Shown here: in pieces, positions 7,539 to 17,300 of the stretch | Layout: every line of letters starts with the position of its first letter | Numbering within the stretch: position 1 is the first letter of the stretch | Origin: Candidatus Rokuibacteriota bacterium | GTDB taxonomy: Bacteria; Methylomirabilota; Methylomirabilia; Rokubacteriales; CSP1-6 | Assembly (NCBI GenBank): GCA_016179875.1 | Contig: JACPCH010000209.1 | Location: 1 to 32,414 of the forward strand | Direction: 5' to 3' | DNA length: 32,414 bases | Position numbers and translations under genes: made by a program | Notes under the pieces: generated by a model | Told to the model about the DNA's origin: nothing | Seen by the model: the letters and a program-made list of their open reading frames with translations, nothing else | The model's database searches: none

Positions 7539-9626
7539 TCACGCCTCGACGAAGCCCCGGCCCGCCGTCGCCAGGCGGTCGAGCAGCGGGGCCGGCGTCC
7601 ACAGGTCGTCGCCGCTCGCGCGCCGGAGCTCCAGCATCCGGTCGCGGATCGTCCTGAGGCCGACCCGGTCGGCCCAGAACATCGGGCCGCCGCGGTAGAC
7701 CGGCCAGCCGTAGCCGTAGACCCAGATCACGTCGATGTCGCTGGCGCGGATCGCGATCTTCTCCTCGAGGATCTTCGCGCCCTCGTTGACCATCGGGTAC
7801 AGCAGGCGCTGGAGGATCTCCTCGTCCGGGACGTGCCGGCGCGTGATGCCCTGCGCCGTGGCCGCGTCGACGATGATCTTCTCGACCTCCGGGTCGGGGA
7901 TCGGCGTGCGGTCGCCCTTCTCGTAACGGTAGTAGCCGCCCCCGGTCTTCTGGCCGAAGCGCCCGAGCTCGCAGATGCGGTCGGCCACCGCGGACTTCAG
8001 GCCCTTGCCCTTCCGGATGCGCCAGCCCACGTCGAGGCCGGCCAGGTCGCCCATCGCGAACGGCCCCATCGGAAAGCCGAAGTCCACGAGCACCTTGTCC
8101 ACCTGGTGAGGCGCCGCGCCTTCCAGGATCAGCTTCTCCGCCTCGCGCCCGCGCAGGTGGAGCATGCGGTTGCCGACGAAGCCGTCGCAGACGCCGACGC
8201 ACACCGGCACCTTGGCGATCCGGCGGCCGACCGCCATCGCCGTCGCCACCGTCGTCTTCGACGACTTCGCCCCGCGCACGACCTCGAGGAGGCGCATGAC
8301 GTTGGCGGGGCTGAAGAAGTGCATGCCGACGACGCTCTCCGGCCGCTTCGTCGCCGAGGCGATCTCGTTGACGTCCAGCGTGGACGTGTTCGTGGCCAGC
8401 ACCGCGTCGGCCTTGCAGATCGCGTCGATCTTCGCGAAGACGTCCTTCTTGATCGGCATCTCCTCGAAGACGGCCTCGACCACGATGTCGGCGTCGGCGA
8501 CGGCGTTGAAGTCGGTCGTGCCGGTGATGAGCCCCATGCGCGTCTCGACGTCCCGCGGCGTGAGCCGCCCCTTGGCGGCCGTCGCCTCGTAGTTCTTCCG
8601 CACCACGCCGAGGCCGCGATCGAGCGCCTCGCGGGCGACCTCCACCACGGTGACCGGGATGCCGGCGTTGGCGAAGTTCATGGCGATGCCGCCGCCCATC
8701 GTCCCGGCGCCGAGCACCGCCGCCTTCCTGATCTCCTTCGCCGGCGTGTCGGCCGGCACGTCGGGGATCTTGGCCGCCTCGCGCTCGGCGAAGAAGAAAT
8801 AGCGCTGGGCCTTGGACTCGGGCGAGGCCATCAGCTCCATGAAGAGCTCGCGCTCGCGCTTGAGGCCCTCGGCGAACGGCAGGCTCACCGCCGCCTCCAC
8901 CGCCTTGACGCAGCTCTCCGGCGCCCGGAAGCCGCGCGTCTGCCGCGCCACCGACCGGCGGAACTCGACGAAGACCTCGGGCTTGCCGCGGACGGCGGCC
9001 AGCTTGTCGTGCAGGTCTCGGATCTTCCTGAGCGGCCGGCGCTCGGCGAGCGCGCGCTCGGCGAACGCCACGCCGGCCGCCGTGAGGTCGCCCTCCACGA
9101 TCTCGTCGATCAATCCGTGCTGGAGGGCGTCGGCGGCCCCGATCGGATCGCCGCTCACGATCATCTGGAGCGCCTTCTCGACGCCCACGACCCGGGGCAG
9201 CCGCTGGGTGCCGCCGGCGCCGGGCAGGAGCCCCAGCTTGACCTCCGGGAGCCCGAAGCGCGCCGCCTTCGCCCCGATCCGGTAATGGCAGGCGAGCGTC
9301 ACCTCGAGGCCCCCGCCGAGCGCCGTGCCGTGGACGGCGGCGACGACCGGCTTCGGGCAGCCCTCGATCTGCTCGAGGACCTCGTGGAGCCCCGGCGCCT
9401 TCGGCGGCTTGCCGAACTCGGTGATGTCGGCCCCCGCGATGAACGTGCGCCCGGCACAGACGATGACGACGGCGCCCACGCCGGCGTCGGTGACGGCCTG
9501 CGCGAGCCCGTCGCGCAGGCCCTGGCGCACGTGCTGGCTCAGCGCGTTGACGGGCGGGTTGGTGACGGTCAGGACGGCGACGCGGCCGCGGCGGTCGAGC
9601 TGGACGGACTGGGTGATGGTTGTCAT
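7539..9626 (-). CDS. fadJ: Bifunctional enoyl-CoA hydratase / 3-hydroxyacyl-CoA dehydrogenase (FadJ/FadB alpha type)
   Basis: A complete 695-residue multifunctional beta-oxidation enzyme. It hydrates 2-enoyl-CoA and oxidises the L-3-hydroxyacyl-CoA with NAD+. The N-terminal crotonase domain (1-190) shows the oxyanion-loop GRTFIAGADITEF (about 58-70), ALGGGLEV, and the catalytic glutamate stretch LPEVKLGLLPGAGGTQRLPR (about 124-143). The dehydrogenase half starts at about 297 with the Rossmann motif VLGAGTMGGGIA, has the catalytic-histidine segment VVGMHFFSP and VCDGFVGNRM, and ends with two C-terminal domains (GDLAGLDVG; YGYGWPVYRGGPM). The start ATG at 9626 is followed by the expected MTTITQSVQL. 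A -10-like TAGGAT lies 9 nt before it. It stands alone, with the thiolase partner not in this window. Confidence 0.93.
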   Translation of the reverse strand: MTTITQSVQLDRRGRVAVLTVTNPPVNALSQHVRQGLRDGLAQAVTDAGVGAVVIVCAGRTFIAGADITEFGKPPKAPGLHEVLEQIEGCPKPVVAAVHGTALGGGLEVTLACHYRIGAKAARFGLPEVKLGLLPGAGGTQRLPRVVGVEKALQMIVSGDPIGAADALQHGLIDEIVEGDLTAAGVAFAERALAERRPLRKIRDLHDKLAAVRGKPEVFVEFRRSVARQTRGFRAPESCVKAVEAAVSLPFAEGLKRERELFMELMASPESKAQRYFFFAEREAAKIPDVPADTPAKEIRKAAVLGAGTMGGGIAMNFANAGIPVTVVEVAREALDRGLGVVRKNYEATAAKGRLTPRDVETRMGLITGTTDFNAVADADIVVEAVFEEMPIKKDVFAKIDAICKADAVLATNTSTLDVNEIASATKRPESVVGMHFFSPANVMRLLEVVRGAKSSKTTVATAMAVGRRIAKVPVCVGVCDGFVGNRMLHLRGREAEKLILEGAAPHQVDKVLVDFGFPMGPFAMGDLAGLDVGWRIRKGKGLKSAVADRICELGRFGQKTGGGYYRYEKGDRTPIPDPEVEKIIVDAATAQGITRRHVPDEEILQRLLYPMVNEGAKILEEKIAIRASDIDVIWVYGYGWPVYRGGPMFWADRVGLRTIRDRMLELRRASGDDLWTPAPLLDRLATAGRGFVEA

Positions 9627-9645
9627 GGTGCCCGTATCCTACCTC

Positions 9646-9916
9646 TTGACGCCCGCTCCGCGGGGGCGTACTTGGTGGGATGACGGGAGGGGAAGGCGCC
9701 GCCTCCTGGTCGTGCCGTACACCGACGTGGGGGTTGCCTATGGAGACTCCACCCGGCTGGAAGGGCGCGCCGCGGGCCTGAGAACGCTCGTGGCGCGCTT
9801 GACGCGAATCGCGCTTCACTGAAGTCCCGGCACACGCCGGGACGCGCAGCGGGGACGCTGCGCACACGACACGAGCTCGGGGGTGGCGCACCGGTCCCGC
9901 CCCCGAGCTTCTTTTT
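9646..9916 (+). ncRNA. Candidate structured RNA in the 9627-9928 gap
   Basis: This 302-bp gap lies between two minus-strand genes. On the plus strand it holds a TTGACG -35-like box (9646-9651), a GC hairpin near 9650-9670, and a GGAGG/CCTCC pairing near 9685-9705. Two adjacent perfect hairpins follow, GTCCCGGC-ACAC-GCCGGGAC (9824-9843) and GCGCAGCG-GGGA-CGCTGCGC (9844-9863), and then a strong terminator. The order resembles the 3' end of a small RNA. I cannot assign it to 6S, SRP, RNase P or tmRNA. An open frame continues to 9822, but it is mostly antisense to the fadJ-type gene and I do not believe it codes. Confidence 0.3.
9874..9916 (+). terminator. Rho-independent terminator facing plus, with no plus-strand gene
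   Basis: AGCTCGGGGG (9874-9883) pairs perfectly with CCCCCGAGCT (9900-9909) around a 16-nt loop and is followed by TTCTTTTT (9909-9916). The T-tract is on the plus-strand side only; the minus-strand exit reads CGTGTCGTGTG. It therefore best ends a plus-strand transcript, although the SRPBCC gene ending at 9929 could also use the stem. Confidence 0.65.
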
Positions 9917-9928
9917 GCCCGCAGGCGG

Positions 9929-10369
9929 TCAGCCGCGCAACAGGGCCTGGATCAGGAGGATCTCCACCTCGTGGCAGGCCACGAGCCGGTGCCAGCGCGT
10001 GTCGTCCATCTCCCGGCCACGCCACGCGAGCAGGCTGACGAGGCACGTATCGGCGCGGCGGCCCGCCACGGGGCCCGGCACCACCCGCGCCATGATCCGC
10101 GGGAGCAGGGCGTCCGGCGACGCGCCGACGTGATAGTCCACGGTCAGCAGGCGCTCGTCGCCGACGGGCCGCACCCACACCTCCCCGCCGTCGAACAGCG
10201 AGCGGCCGACGAAGAGGCCCTCGCCGCGCGCTTCCGTCTGCCAGCAGCCGAGCGCCCAGCGCCCGAGCATCGCGCCGTCGACGAGGAACCCGAACGCCCG
10301 CGCGGCGGGCACGGCGCACTCCGCCGTCACGCGATGTGAGATCCCACCGCGCGCCGTGTCGTCGGCCAC
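9929..10369 (-). CDS. SRPBCC (START/Bet v 1-like) domain protein
   Basis: A 146-residue protein, GTG start at 10367-10369, one base after the dctM stop, so translation is probably coupled. The sequence fits the SRPBCC ligand-binding fold: an opening strand ISHRVTAECAVPAARAFGFLVDGAMLGRWALG (quoted here only for its W and G pattern, about residues 10-40), central beta strands EVWVRPVGDERLLTVDYHV, and a long C-terminal helix WHRLVACHEVEILLIQALL. Family members bind hydrophobic ligands or act as cyclases and dehydratases. Its position behind a TRAP transporter suggests a role with the imported compound, but nothing identifies the ligand. It ends about 13 nt before a strong stem-loop. Confidence 0.65.
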   Translation of the reverse strand: MADDTARGGISHRVTAECAVPAARAFGFLVDGAMLGRWALGCWQTEARGEGLFVGRSLFDGGEVWVRPVGDERLLTVDYHVGASPDALLPRIMARVVPGPVAGRRADTCLVSLLAWRGREMDDTRWHRLVACHEVEILLIQALLRG

Positions 10370-10370
10370 G

Positions 10371-11663
10371 TCAGAACCCGGCCAGCCGCGGGAGCGCCAG
10401 GCTGAGCGTGGGGACCATCGAGATCACCACGAGCGCCGCGGCGTTCACGACGATGAAGGGCAGCACGGCGCGGATCAGCGGCGTGAGCCCGCAGCCCGCG
10501 ATCCGCTCGGCGGCGAACAGCGAGACGCCCAGCGGCGGCGTCAACAGCCCGATGTTGAGGTTCACGATCGCGACCACGCCGAAGTGGAGCGGGTGGATGC
10601 CGACCGCCTCGGCCGCCGGCGCCAGGATCGGCGCGAACAGGATGATGGACGCCGACGGATCGATGAACATGCCGAGGAGCAGGAAGAGCAGGTTCGCCAG
10701 GATCAGGGTGCCGGTGGGCCCGAAGCCCCAGTCCGCGACGGTCGCGGCGAAGCGGCCGGTGACGTTCTCGAAGCCCATCACCCAGGCGAAGGCGGCCCCG
10801 CACCCCACGATGATGATGAGCTGGCCGGAAAAAAGCGCGGTCCGCGCCAGGAGCGGCCAGAGCTGCGTCACGCGCAGCGAGCGGTAGATCCCGTACCCCA
10901 CGACGAGCGCATACACGACCGACGCCCCCGCCGCCTCCGTCGGCGTCATCACGCCGCCCACGATCGTGCCGAGGATCAGCACGGGCATGCCGATCGGCAG
11001 GACGGCGCGCAGCCCGGCGCGCGCGATCGCGCGCGGGCTCCGGTCGGTCGCGACCGGTGGGACCCGGATCCGGCGCGCCAGGATCGCGACCAGCGTCATC
11101 TGCGCGACGCCCAGGAGCACGCCCGGCGCCACCGCCGCCAGCATCAGGCCGCCGACCGACGTGTTGGTGACCGAGCCGTAGATGATGATCGGCAGCGACG
11201 GCGGGATCGTCGGCCCGATGATGGAGGCCGAGGCGATCACGGCCGCCGCCAGCGCGGGCGGGTAGCCGTCGCGCACCATCGCCGGGATGAAGATCCGCCC
11301 GAGCGCGGCGATCTCGCCGAGGGCGACGCCGGTGATGCCCGCGAAGAAGACGGACGCGCCGATGGCCACCTGGGCGAGCCCCCCCCGCATCCAGCCGACC
11401 AGCACGTTGGCGAAGTCCACGAGCCGCCCGGCGATTCCGCCCTCGCTGATGATCTCGCCGGCCAGCAGGAACAGCGGGATCGCCACCAGGATGAACACGT
11501 CCATCCCCTGAAAGATCTTCTCGGGCAGGATCGGCAAGAGCGTCCACTGGCCGGACAGCGCCACGTAGACGACGGTCGCCGTCGCCATGGACCACGCGAC
11601 GGGCATGCCGAAGAGCAGCAGGGCGACGAAGACGCCGAGAAACCCGCCGAGCGCCGTGCTCAC
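10371..11663 (-). CDS. dctM: TRAP transporter large permease subunit DctM
   Basis: A 430-residue polytopic membrane protein of the DctM/SiaM large subunit (about 12 helices), which drives Na+-coupled uptake of an organic acid handed over by DctP. It has typical segments: an N-terminal helix with LLFGMPVAWSMA, IPLFLLAGEIISEGGIAGRLVDFAN, MRGGLAQVAIGASVFFAGITG, and ASIIGPTIPPSLPIIIYG, the conserved Pro-rich transport loop. The frame is open much further upstream. I start it at the GTG at 11661-11663 because this gives a standard-length protein and a GTGA overlap with the dctQ stop. It is the third gene of dctPQM. Confidence 0.92.
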   Translation of the reverse strand: MSTALGGFLGVFVALLLFGMPVAWSMATATVVYVALSGQWTLLPILPEKIFQGMDVFILVAIPLFLLAGEIISEGGIAGRLVDFANVLVGWMRGGLAQVAIGASVFFAGITGVALGEIAALGRIFIPAMVRDGYPPALAAAVIASASIIGPTIPPSLPIIIYGSVTNTSVGGLMLAAVAPGVLLGVAQMTLVAILARRIRVPPVATDRSPRAIARAGLRAVLPIGMPVLILGTIVGGVMTPTEAAGASVVYALVVGYGIYRSLRVTQLWPLLARTALFSGQLIIIVGCGAAFAWVMGFENVTGRFAATVADWGFGPTGTLILANLLFLLLGMFIDPSASIILFAPILAPAAEAVGIHPLHFGVVAIVNLNIGLLTPPLGVSLFAAERIAGCGLTPLIRAVLPFIVVNAAALVVISMVPTLSLALPRLAGF

Positions 11664-12115
11664 CGCCGCCCCCGGCGCTGCCAGAGCCCCGCGGCGCCGA
11701 AGACCGCGGCGGCGCCGAAGAACAGCGGGATGCCCGCCATCACGTACGAGAGCGGCGCCTGGAGCCCCGTGCTGCGCATGCCGTAGTTGAATGTCACGGC
11801 CTCGACGCCGAGCCCGGTGATCAGGGCGAACAGCGCGAGCGCGATGAGGTCGAGGAGCAGGTACCAGCCGCGGCGCACCGCCGGGGGCAGCAGGTCGGCG
11901 AGGAACTCGACGCGGATGTGACGGTGGCCGCGGACCGAGGCGGCCGCGCCCGCCAGCACCGCCCACACGAGCAGGTAGCGGGAGAGCTCCTCGCTCCAGA
12001 TCGGGGTGATGCCGAAAAGGTAGCGCAGCGCCACCTGCGCGGCGACCGCGAACGTCAAGAGCGCGAGCGCCGCGACGCCGAGCGCGAGCACGGCGCGCTC
12101 GAGGCGATCGAGCAC
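11660..12115 (-). CDS. dctQ: TRAP transporter small permease subunit DctQ
   Basis: A 151-residue four-helix membrane protein of the TRAP small-subunit family. Visible are helix 1 LGVAALALLTFAVAAQV, the conserved RYLFG...WSEELSRYLLVWAVLAG segment (about 31-55), and VRGHRHIRVEF (about 61-71), a DctQ signature, followed by two further helices. It joins DctM to form the Na+-driven permease. The start is a GTG at 12113-12115, 13 bp after the dctP stop, and its stop overlaps the dctM start. Confidence 0.92.
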   Translation of the reverse strand: MLDRLERAVLALGVAALALLTFAVAAQVALRYLFGITPIWSEELSRYLLVWAVLAGAAASVRGHRHIRVEFLADLLPPAVRRGWYLLLDLIALALFALITGLGVEAVTFNYGMRSTGLQAPLSYVMAGIPLFFGAAAVFGAAGLWQRRGRR

Positions 12116-12128
12116 CGCCGTCGCCGCG

Positions 12129-13145
12129 CTACTTCGCCTTCTCGACGGCGGCCAGGGCGTCGTCGATCACCCTGGGCGACGACACCTGGCCGCGGAGCCA
12201 CTCGCGCACCGGCCCCTGCGTGGCGCGCGCGAACTCTCCCCGTGCCTCGGGCGTGAGCGTGATGACGGTCACGCCCTGCGACTTCACGAACTCGAGCGCG
12301 ACGCCTTCGCCCTTGCGCGACGTCTCGCGATTGTACGCGACGGCCTTCGCGGCGGCGGCGCTCACCGCTTTTTGCTCGTCCGGCGTGAGCCCGCGGTAGA
12401 ACGCGTCGTTCATGCCAAGCGGACCGAACGAATAGATGTGGCCGGTGAGGATCAGGTACTTCTGGACCTCGTACAGCTTGACCAGGCGGAAGACGTTGGT
12501 CGCGTTGTCCTGGCCGTCCACGACACCCGTCTTGAGCGACGTGTAGAGCTCGTTGAAGGCGATCGGGGAGGCCGAGCCGCCCATCGCCTCGACGGGCTTG
12601 GCGAACACCGGCCCGAGCGCGCGCATCTTGAGGCCCACGAAGTCCTTGGGCGAGCGGACCGGCTTGTTCGCGCTGAAGTGGCGGAAGCCCCCGGCTTCCC
12701 ACCAGCCGAGCACGCGGACGCCGGTCTTCGCGCGGATGTCCTCGGCCATCGCGGCGCCGAACGGGCCGTCGAACGCCTTCCACGCGACCTGCTCGCTCGG
12801 GAACAGGTACGGCATGGACAGCACCTGGATGTCCGGATAGATCGTGGCGTAGTTGCCCTCGGAGGCGTCCGACATCTGGATGATCCCGCGCCGCATCTGG
12901 TTCAGGCGGTCGTTCGGGTTGCCGAGCGCGCCGCCGTACACGAGCTCGACCTTGAGCGCGCCCTTCGTCGCGGCCTCGACCTCCTCCTTGAACGTCTCGT
13001 ACATCCCGTTCACGTGGTCGAAGCCGGCGGTCTTCTGGGGGAGCGTGAGGCCCGCCTTGATGACCTTCTGCGCCGAGGCCGGGGAGGGCGAGCCGAAGAG
13101 GAGGGGCGCCATCGCCGCGAGCGCGAGCAGGGTCTTGCCGATCAT
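12129..13145 (-). CDS. dctP: TRAP transporter periplasmic solute-binding protein DctP
   Basis: A 338-residue exported binding protein. The ATG at 13143-13145 has a good GGAGG ribosome site 7-8 nt upstream and opens a signal peptide ending SPASA before QKVIKAG (cleavage about residue 25/26). An upstream open frame to 13298 lacks this logic. The mature part follows the DctP fold: HVNGMYETFKEEVEAAT, ELVYGGALGNPNDRLNQMRRG, the hinge and ligand-arginine region SANKPVRSPKDFVGLKMRA (about residues 165-185), and FNELYTSLKTGVVDGQDN. The arginine of KMRA is where family members bind the substrate carboxylate. It is the first gene of the operon, divergent from the HisC-like gene. The substrate is probably an organic acid, otherwise unknown. 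Confidence 0.93.
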   Translation of the reverse strand: MIGKTLLALAAMAPLLFGSPSPASAQKVIKAGLTLPQKTAGFDHVNGMYETFKEEVEAATKGALKVELVYGGALGNPNDRLNQMRRGIIQMSDASEGNYATIYPDIQVLSMPYLFPSEQVAWKAFDGPFGAAMAEDIRAKTGVRVLGWWEAGGFRHFSANKPVRSPKDFVGLKMRALGPVFAKPVEAMGGSASPIAFNELYTSLKTGVVDGQDNATNVFRLVKLYEVQKYLILTGHIYSFGPLGMNDAFYRGLTPDEQKAVSAAAAKAVAYNRETSRKGEGVALEFVKSQGVTVITLTPEARGEFARATQGPVREWLRGQVSSPRVIDDALAAVEKAK

Positions 13146-13200
13146 GAATGCCTCCGGAGAGCGACCGCGGGGTTCACTGCGTCGCGACCGTCGATTGGCA

Positions 13201-13233
13201 GGTCTATACCATATCGCGCGTTCTATATACAAT
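13201..13233. promoter_or_regulatory. Candidate divergent promoter/operator between dctP and hisC-like genes
   Basis: The 139-bp gap holds the only AT-rich patch nearby. On the plus strand TACAAT (13228-13233) is a good -10 for the aminotransferase gene. On the minus strand TATAGA can be read within GGTATAGACC as a -10 for dctP. GGTCTATACC (13201-13210) is an inverted GGT-N4-ACC repeat, similar to the operator halves of FadR-type GntR regulators that often control TRAP operons. No regulator gene is visible here. Confidence 0.35.
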
Positions 13234-13284
13234 GGCCGCGCCCCATGATGACACGCATCGGCCGCGAGCCCACGAGGTGAGATC

Positions 13285-14382
13285 GTGAGCGCATCCACGC
13301 CCGAGCCCTACATCCCGGACACCGGCCTGACCGTGGTGAAGAAGGTCGCGGTGCCGCCCGGCGTGCCGCCGGTCCAGCTCTCGCTCAACGAGTCGCACGT
13401 CGGCGCGAGCCCGCGCGCCGTCGCGGCGGCCAAGGCGCGCGCCGACATGCTCCGGCGCTATCCGGACCCGGCCAGCACCGCGCTGCGCGAGGCGATCGGC
13501 CGCCGCTTCGGCCTGGATCCGGACCACCTCGTCTGCGGCAACGGCTCCGAGGAGCTGCTCGACGTCATCGGCCGCGCCTACGCGCGCCCCGGCGACGAGA
13601 TCCTCTTCACCGAGCACGGCTTCATCCAGTTCCCCATCGTGGCCATGCGCGTCGGCGCCACGCCGGCGCGCGCGCCCGAGCGCGACCGCGTCGCCGACGT
13701 GGACGCGCTCCTCGCGCACGTCACGCCGCGCACGAGGGTCGTGTTCCTCGCGAACCCGAACAACCCGACCGGCACCACGCTCGGCGTGGAGGCGCTCCGA
13801 CATCTACGCGACCGGCTCCCGGGCCACGTCGTGCTCGTGCTGGACTCGGCCTACGCCGAGTACGCGACCCAGCCCGACTACACCGCCGGTCACGAGCTGG
13901 TGGCCGGCGCCGACAACGTGGTGGTGACGCGGACGTTCTCGAAGGCCTATGGCCTGGCCGCGCTGCGGGTGGGCTGGGCCCACTGCCCGCCCTCGATGGC
14001 CCGCGTGCTGAACCGCCTGCGCGGCATCGGCAACGTCAACGCGCTCGCGCAGGAGGCGGCGCTCGCGGCGCTCGACGAGCCGGGATGGGTCGAGCGCGTG
14101 CGCGACGAGGTCGCGCGGATGCGCGACCACCTCACGCGTGAGTACCGGGCGCTCGGGCTCGAGCCGCTGCCGAGCCAGACGAACTTCATCACGGTCCGGT
14201 TCCCGGCCGCGGCCGGGCGCACGGCCGCCGACGCGCACGTGTTTCTCGCCACTCGGGGCGTCATCGTGCGCCGGGTGGACGACCACGGGCTCGGCGACTT
14301 CCTGCGCGTCACGATCGGCAGCGACGAGGACAACCAGCGGCTGCTCGATGGGCTCCGCGCGTTCCTCGACCACGCACGGTAG
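13285..14382 (+). CDS. hisC: HisC-like PLP aminotransferase
   Basis: A 365-residue fold-type I aminotransferase of the histidinol-phosphate aminotransferase group. GTG start with GAGGTGA just upstream. Motifs are LSLNESHVGASP (about 33-44), YPDPASTALREAIG, the PLP-phosphate site NGSEELLDV (about 91-99), NPNNPTG (about 157-163), DSAYAEY, the Schiff-base lysine in TFSKAYGLAALRVGW (K220), and the C-terminal arginine region LRVTIGSDEDN. HisC converts imidazole-acetol phosphate, but close relatives transaminate aromatic amino acids. No other his gene is nearby, and the next gene resembles indolepyruvate:ferredoxin oxidoreductase. A role in aromatic amino-acid catabolism is therefore a reasonable alternative. 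The next gene starts 16 bp after the stop. Confidence 0.85.
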   Translation: MSASTPEPYIPDTGLTVVKKVAVPPGVPPVQLSLNESHVGASPRAVAAAKARADMLRRYPDPASTALREAIGRRFGLDPDHLVCGNGSEELLDVIGRAYARPGDEILFTEHGFIQFPIVAMRVGATPARAPERDRVADVDALLAHVTPRTRVVFLANPNNPTGTTLGVEALRHLRDRLPGHVVLVLDSAYAEYATQPDYTAGHELVAGADNVVVTRTFSKAYGLAALRVGWAHCPPSMARVLNRLRGIGNVNALAQEAALAALDEPGWVERVRDEVARMRDHLTREYRALGLEPLPSQTNFITVRFPAAAGRTAADAHVFLATRGVIVRRVDDHGLGDFLRVTIGSDEDNQRLLDGLRAFLDHAR

Positions 14383-14398
14383 CCCCGGAGGCCCCGCG

Positions 14399-17300
14399 AT
14401 GGCGACCGACGTGTTCTCGCTCGACGCGAAGTGGCGGCTGGAGACGGGGACGATCTTCCTCTCGGGCATCCAGGCCCTGGTGCGCGTCGTCCTCGACCAG
14501 CACCGCGCCGACCGGCGCCGCGGTCTCAACACGGCGACGCTCGTCTCCGGCTACCGCGGCTCGCCGCTCGGCGGGCTCGACCTGACGCTCGAGCGCAACC
14601 CCGAGCTGCTCCGCGAGCACCAGGTGCATTTCATCTCGGGTGTCAACGAGGAGCTCGGCGCCACGGCCGTGTTCGGCAGCCAGCTCGCGGACCTCTTCCC
14701 GCAGCCCCGGTACGACGGCGTGCTCGGCCTGTGGTACGGCAAGGGCCCGGGCGTGGACCGCTCGGGCGACATCCTCCGCCACGCGAACTACGCCGGCGTC
14801 GGCCGTCACGGAGGCGTGCTCGCCGTCGCCGGCGACGATCCAGCCGCGAAATCCTCGACCCTCCCGACCCACAGCGAGCCGACGTTCTGGGACCTCCTCT
14901 GCCCCGTCGTCTATCCCGGCAGCGTCCAGGACATCCTCGACCTCGGCCGGCTCGGCTTCGAGCTGTCACGCTACTCGGGGCTCTGGGTCGGCTTCAAGAT
15001 CGTGACCGACGTCGCCGACGCCGTCGGCACCGCGGAGGTCGCGCCCGACCGCATCGTCATCCGCGATCCGGACTTCACGTACGAGGGCCGCCCCTGGCAG
15101 GCGCGGCAGCCGTCGGCGCTCCTGCCCGCGCAGACGGTGCCGATGGAGCGCGAGATCCACCGGGGCCGGCTCGCCGCCGCGCGCGCGTTCGCCGCCGCCA
15201 ACGGGCTCAACCGCCTCGCCGGCGCGGGCGCGGGGGCGTGGCTCGGCATCGTTGCCGCCGGCAAGACCTTCTACGACGTGCGCCAGGCGCTCCACGACCT
15301 CGGCCTCGACGACGCCGCCCTCGCGCGCCACGGCGTCCGTCTGCTCAAGCTCGGCCTGGTCTTCCCGCTCGAGCCGGGCATCGTCGGCCAGTTCGCCCAC
15401 GGGCTCGAGGAGATCGTCGTCGTCGAGGAAAAGCGCGCGTTCGTCGAGCTGCTGCTGCGCGAGATCCTCTGGGACCGCGCCGAGCGTCCGCGCCTGGTCG
15501 GCAAGCGCGACGAGCACGGCCGGGAGCTGGTGCCGGCCGACGGCGAGCTGGACGGCGATGCCCTCGCGCGGCTCCTCGCCGCGCGCCTGGCGCGTCGCCT
15601 CGAGCTGCCCTCGGCCCGCGCGCGACTGGCCGAACTGGAGGCGGTGCGCGAGCGCCCCGCGCCCGCGACGCTCGCGCGCCTGCCGTTCTTCTGCTCGGGC
15701 TGCCCCCACAACCGCTCGACGCTCGTGCCCGAGGGCTCGCGCGCCGCCGCCGGCATCGGCTGCCACAGCATGGTCCTGTTCACGGACCGGCCGGTGCAGT
15801 GGATCACGCCGATGGGCGGCGAGGGCGTGCAGTGGGTGGGCCTCGCGCCGTTCACCGAGGTCCCGCACCTCTTCCAGCAGCTCGGCGACGGCACGCTGTT
15901 CCACTCGGGCTCGCTCGCGATCCGCCAGGCCGTGGCCGCCGGCACGAACATCACCTACAAGATCCTCTACAACTCGACTGTCGCGATGACCGGCGGCCAG
16001 GACGCCGCGGGCGCGATCGGCGTGCCGACGCTCACGCGCCAGCTCGAGGCCGAGGGCGTCCGGCGGGTCCTCGTCCTCACCGACGAGCCGAAGAAGTACG
16101 GGAGGGACGCCGGATGGGCGCGCGGCGTGGAGGTGTGGCACCGCGACCGGCTCGACGAGGCCCAGCGCCTGCTGCGCGAGATCCCGGGCGTGACGGCGCT
16201 CGTCTACGACCAGCGCTGCGCCGCCGAGAAGCGGCGCCTGCGCAAGCGCGGCCGGCTCCCCGACCCCGCGCTGCGGGTCGTCGTCAACGAGGCGGTGTGC
16301 GAGGGCTGCGGCGACTGCGGCGTGAAGAGCAACTGCCTCTCGGTCCATCCGGTGGAGACCGAGTTCGGACGAAAGACGCAGATCCATCAATCGTCCTGCA
16401 ACAAGGACTACTCGTGCCTGCTCGGCGACTGCCCGTCGTTCGTGACGGTCACGCCGCGCGGGCCACGGGCGCCGGCGGCGACGCCGCGCTTCGCCCTCGA
16501 GCGCGAGCTGCCGGAGCCGGTGCCGCGCGTGCGGCGCGACGCGAGCCTCTTCCTCATGGGCATCGGCGGCACCGGCATCGTGACGGTGAACCAGGTCCTC
16601 GGCACCGCGGCGCTCCTCGACGGCCGGTGGGTCCTCGGCCTCGACCAGACGGGCCTCTCCCAGAAGGGCGGCCCCGTCCTCTCCCACCTCAAGCTCGCGG
16701 ACGCACCGCGCGAGGGCGCGAACAAGGTCGGCGCGAACGACGCCGACTGCTACCTGGGCTTCGACCTCCTCGCCGCCGGCGCGCCGCCGAACCTCGCGCG
16801 GGCACGGCCCGACCGGACGATCGCGGTCGTCTCCACGACGCAGGTCCCGACCGGCGCGATGGTCGCCTCGCCCGACGTCCACTACCCGGAGGCCGAGGGG
16901 CTGCTGGCCGAGATCAATCGCGTCACCCGAAAGGACGAGAACGTCTTCCTCGACGCGCTCGCGCTGGCCGAGGCGCTCTTCGGCGACCACATGGCCGCGA
17001 ACATGATCGTGCTCGGCGCCGCGTACCAGGCGGGCGCGCTCCCCATCGGCTCCGCCGCCATCGAGCGCGCCATCCAGCTGAACGGCACCGCCGTCGAGAT
17101 GAACACGCAGGCCTTCCGCGCGGGCCGACTCGCGGTGGCCGACCCCGCGTGGCTGAGCACGATCAAACGCCCGCGCGCGGGCGCCGTCGAGACGGCGGCC
17201 ATGCTCACCGCCGAGGCCCGCGCCCTGGTGGACGCGGCCGGCGCCACCGGAGAGCTCCGCCGCCTCCTCGAGATCCGCGCGCCCGAGCTGATCGCCTACC

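Noticed and set aside
9660-9822. Tail of a plus-strand frame running past the fadJ start
   Set aside because: Most of that frame is antisense to fadJ and the tail has no homology or ribosome site. I treat the region as non-coding.
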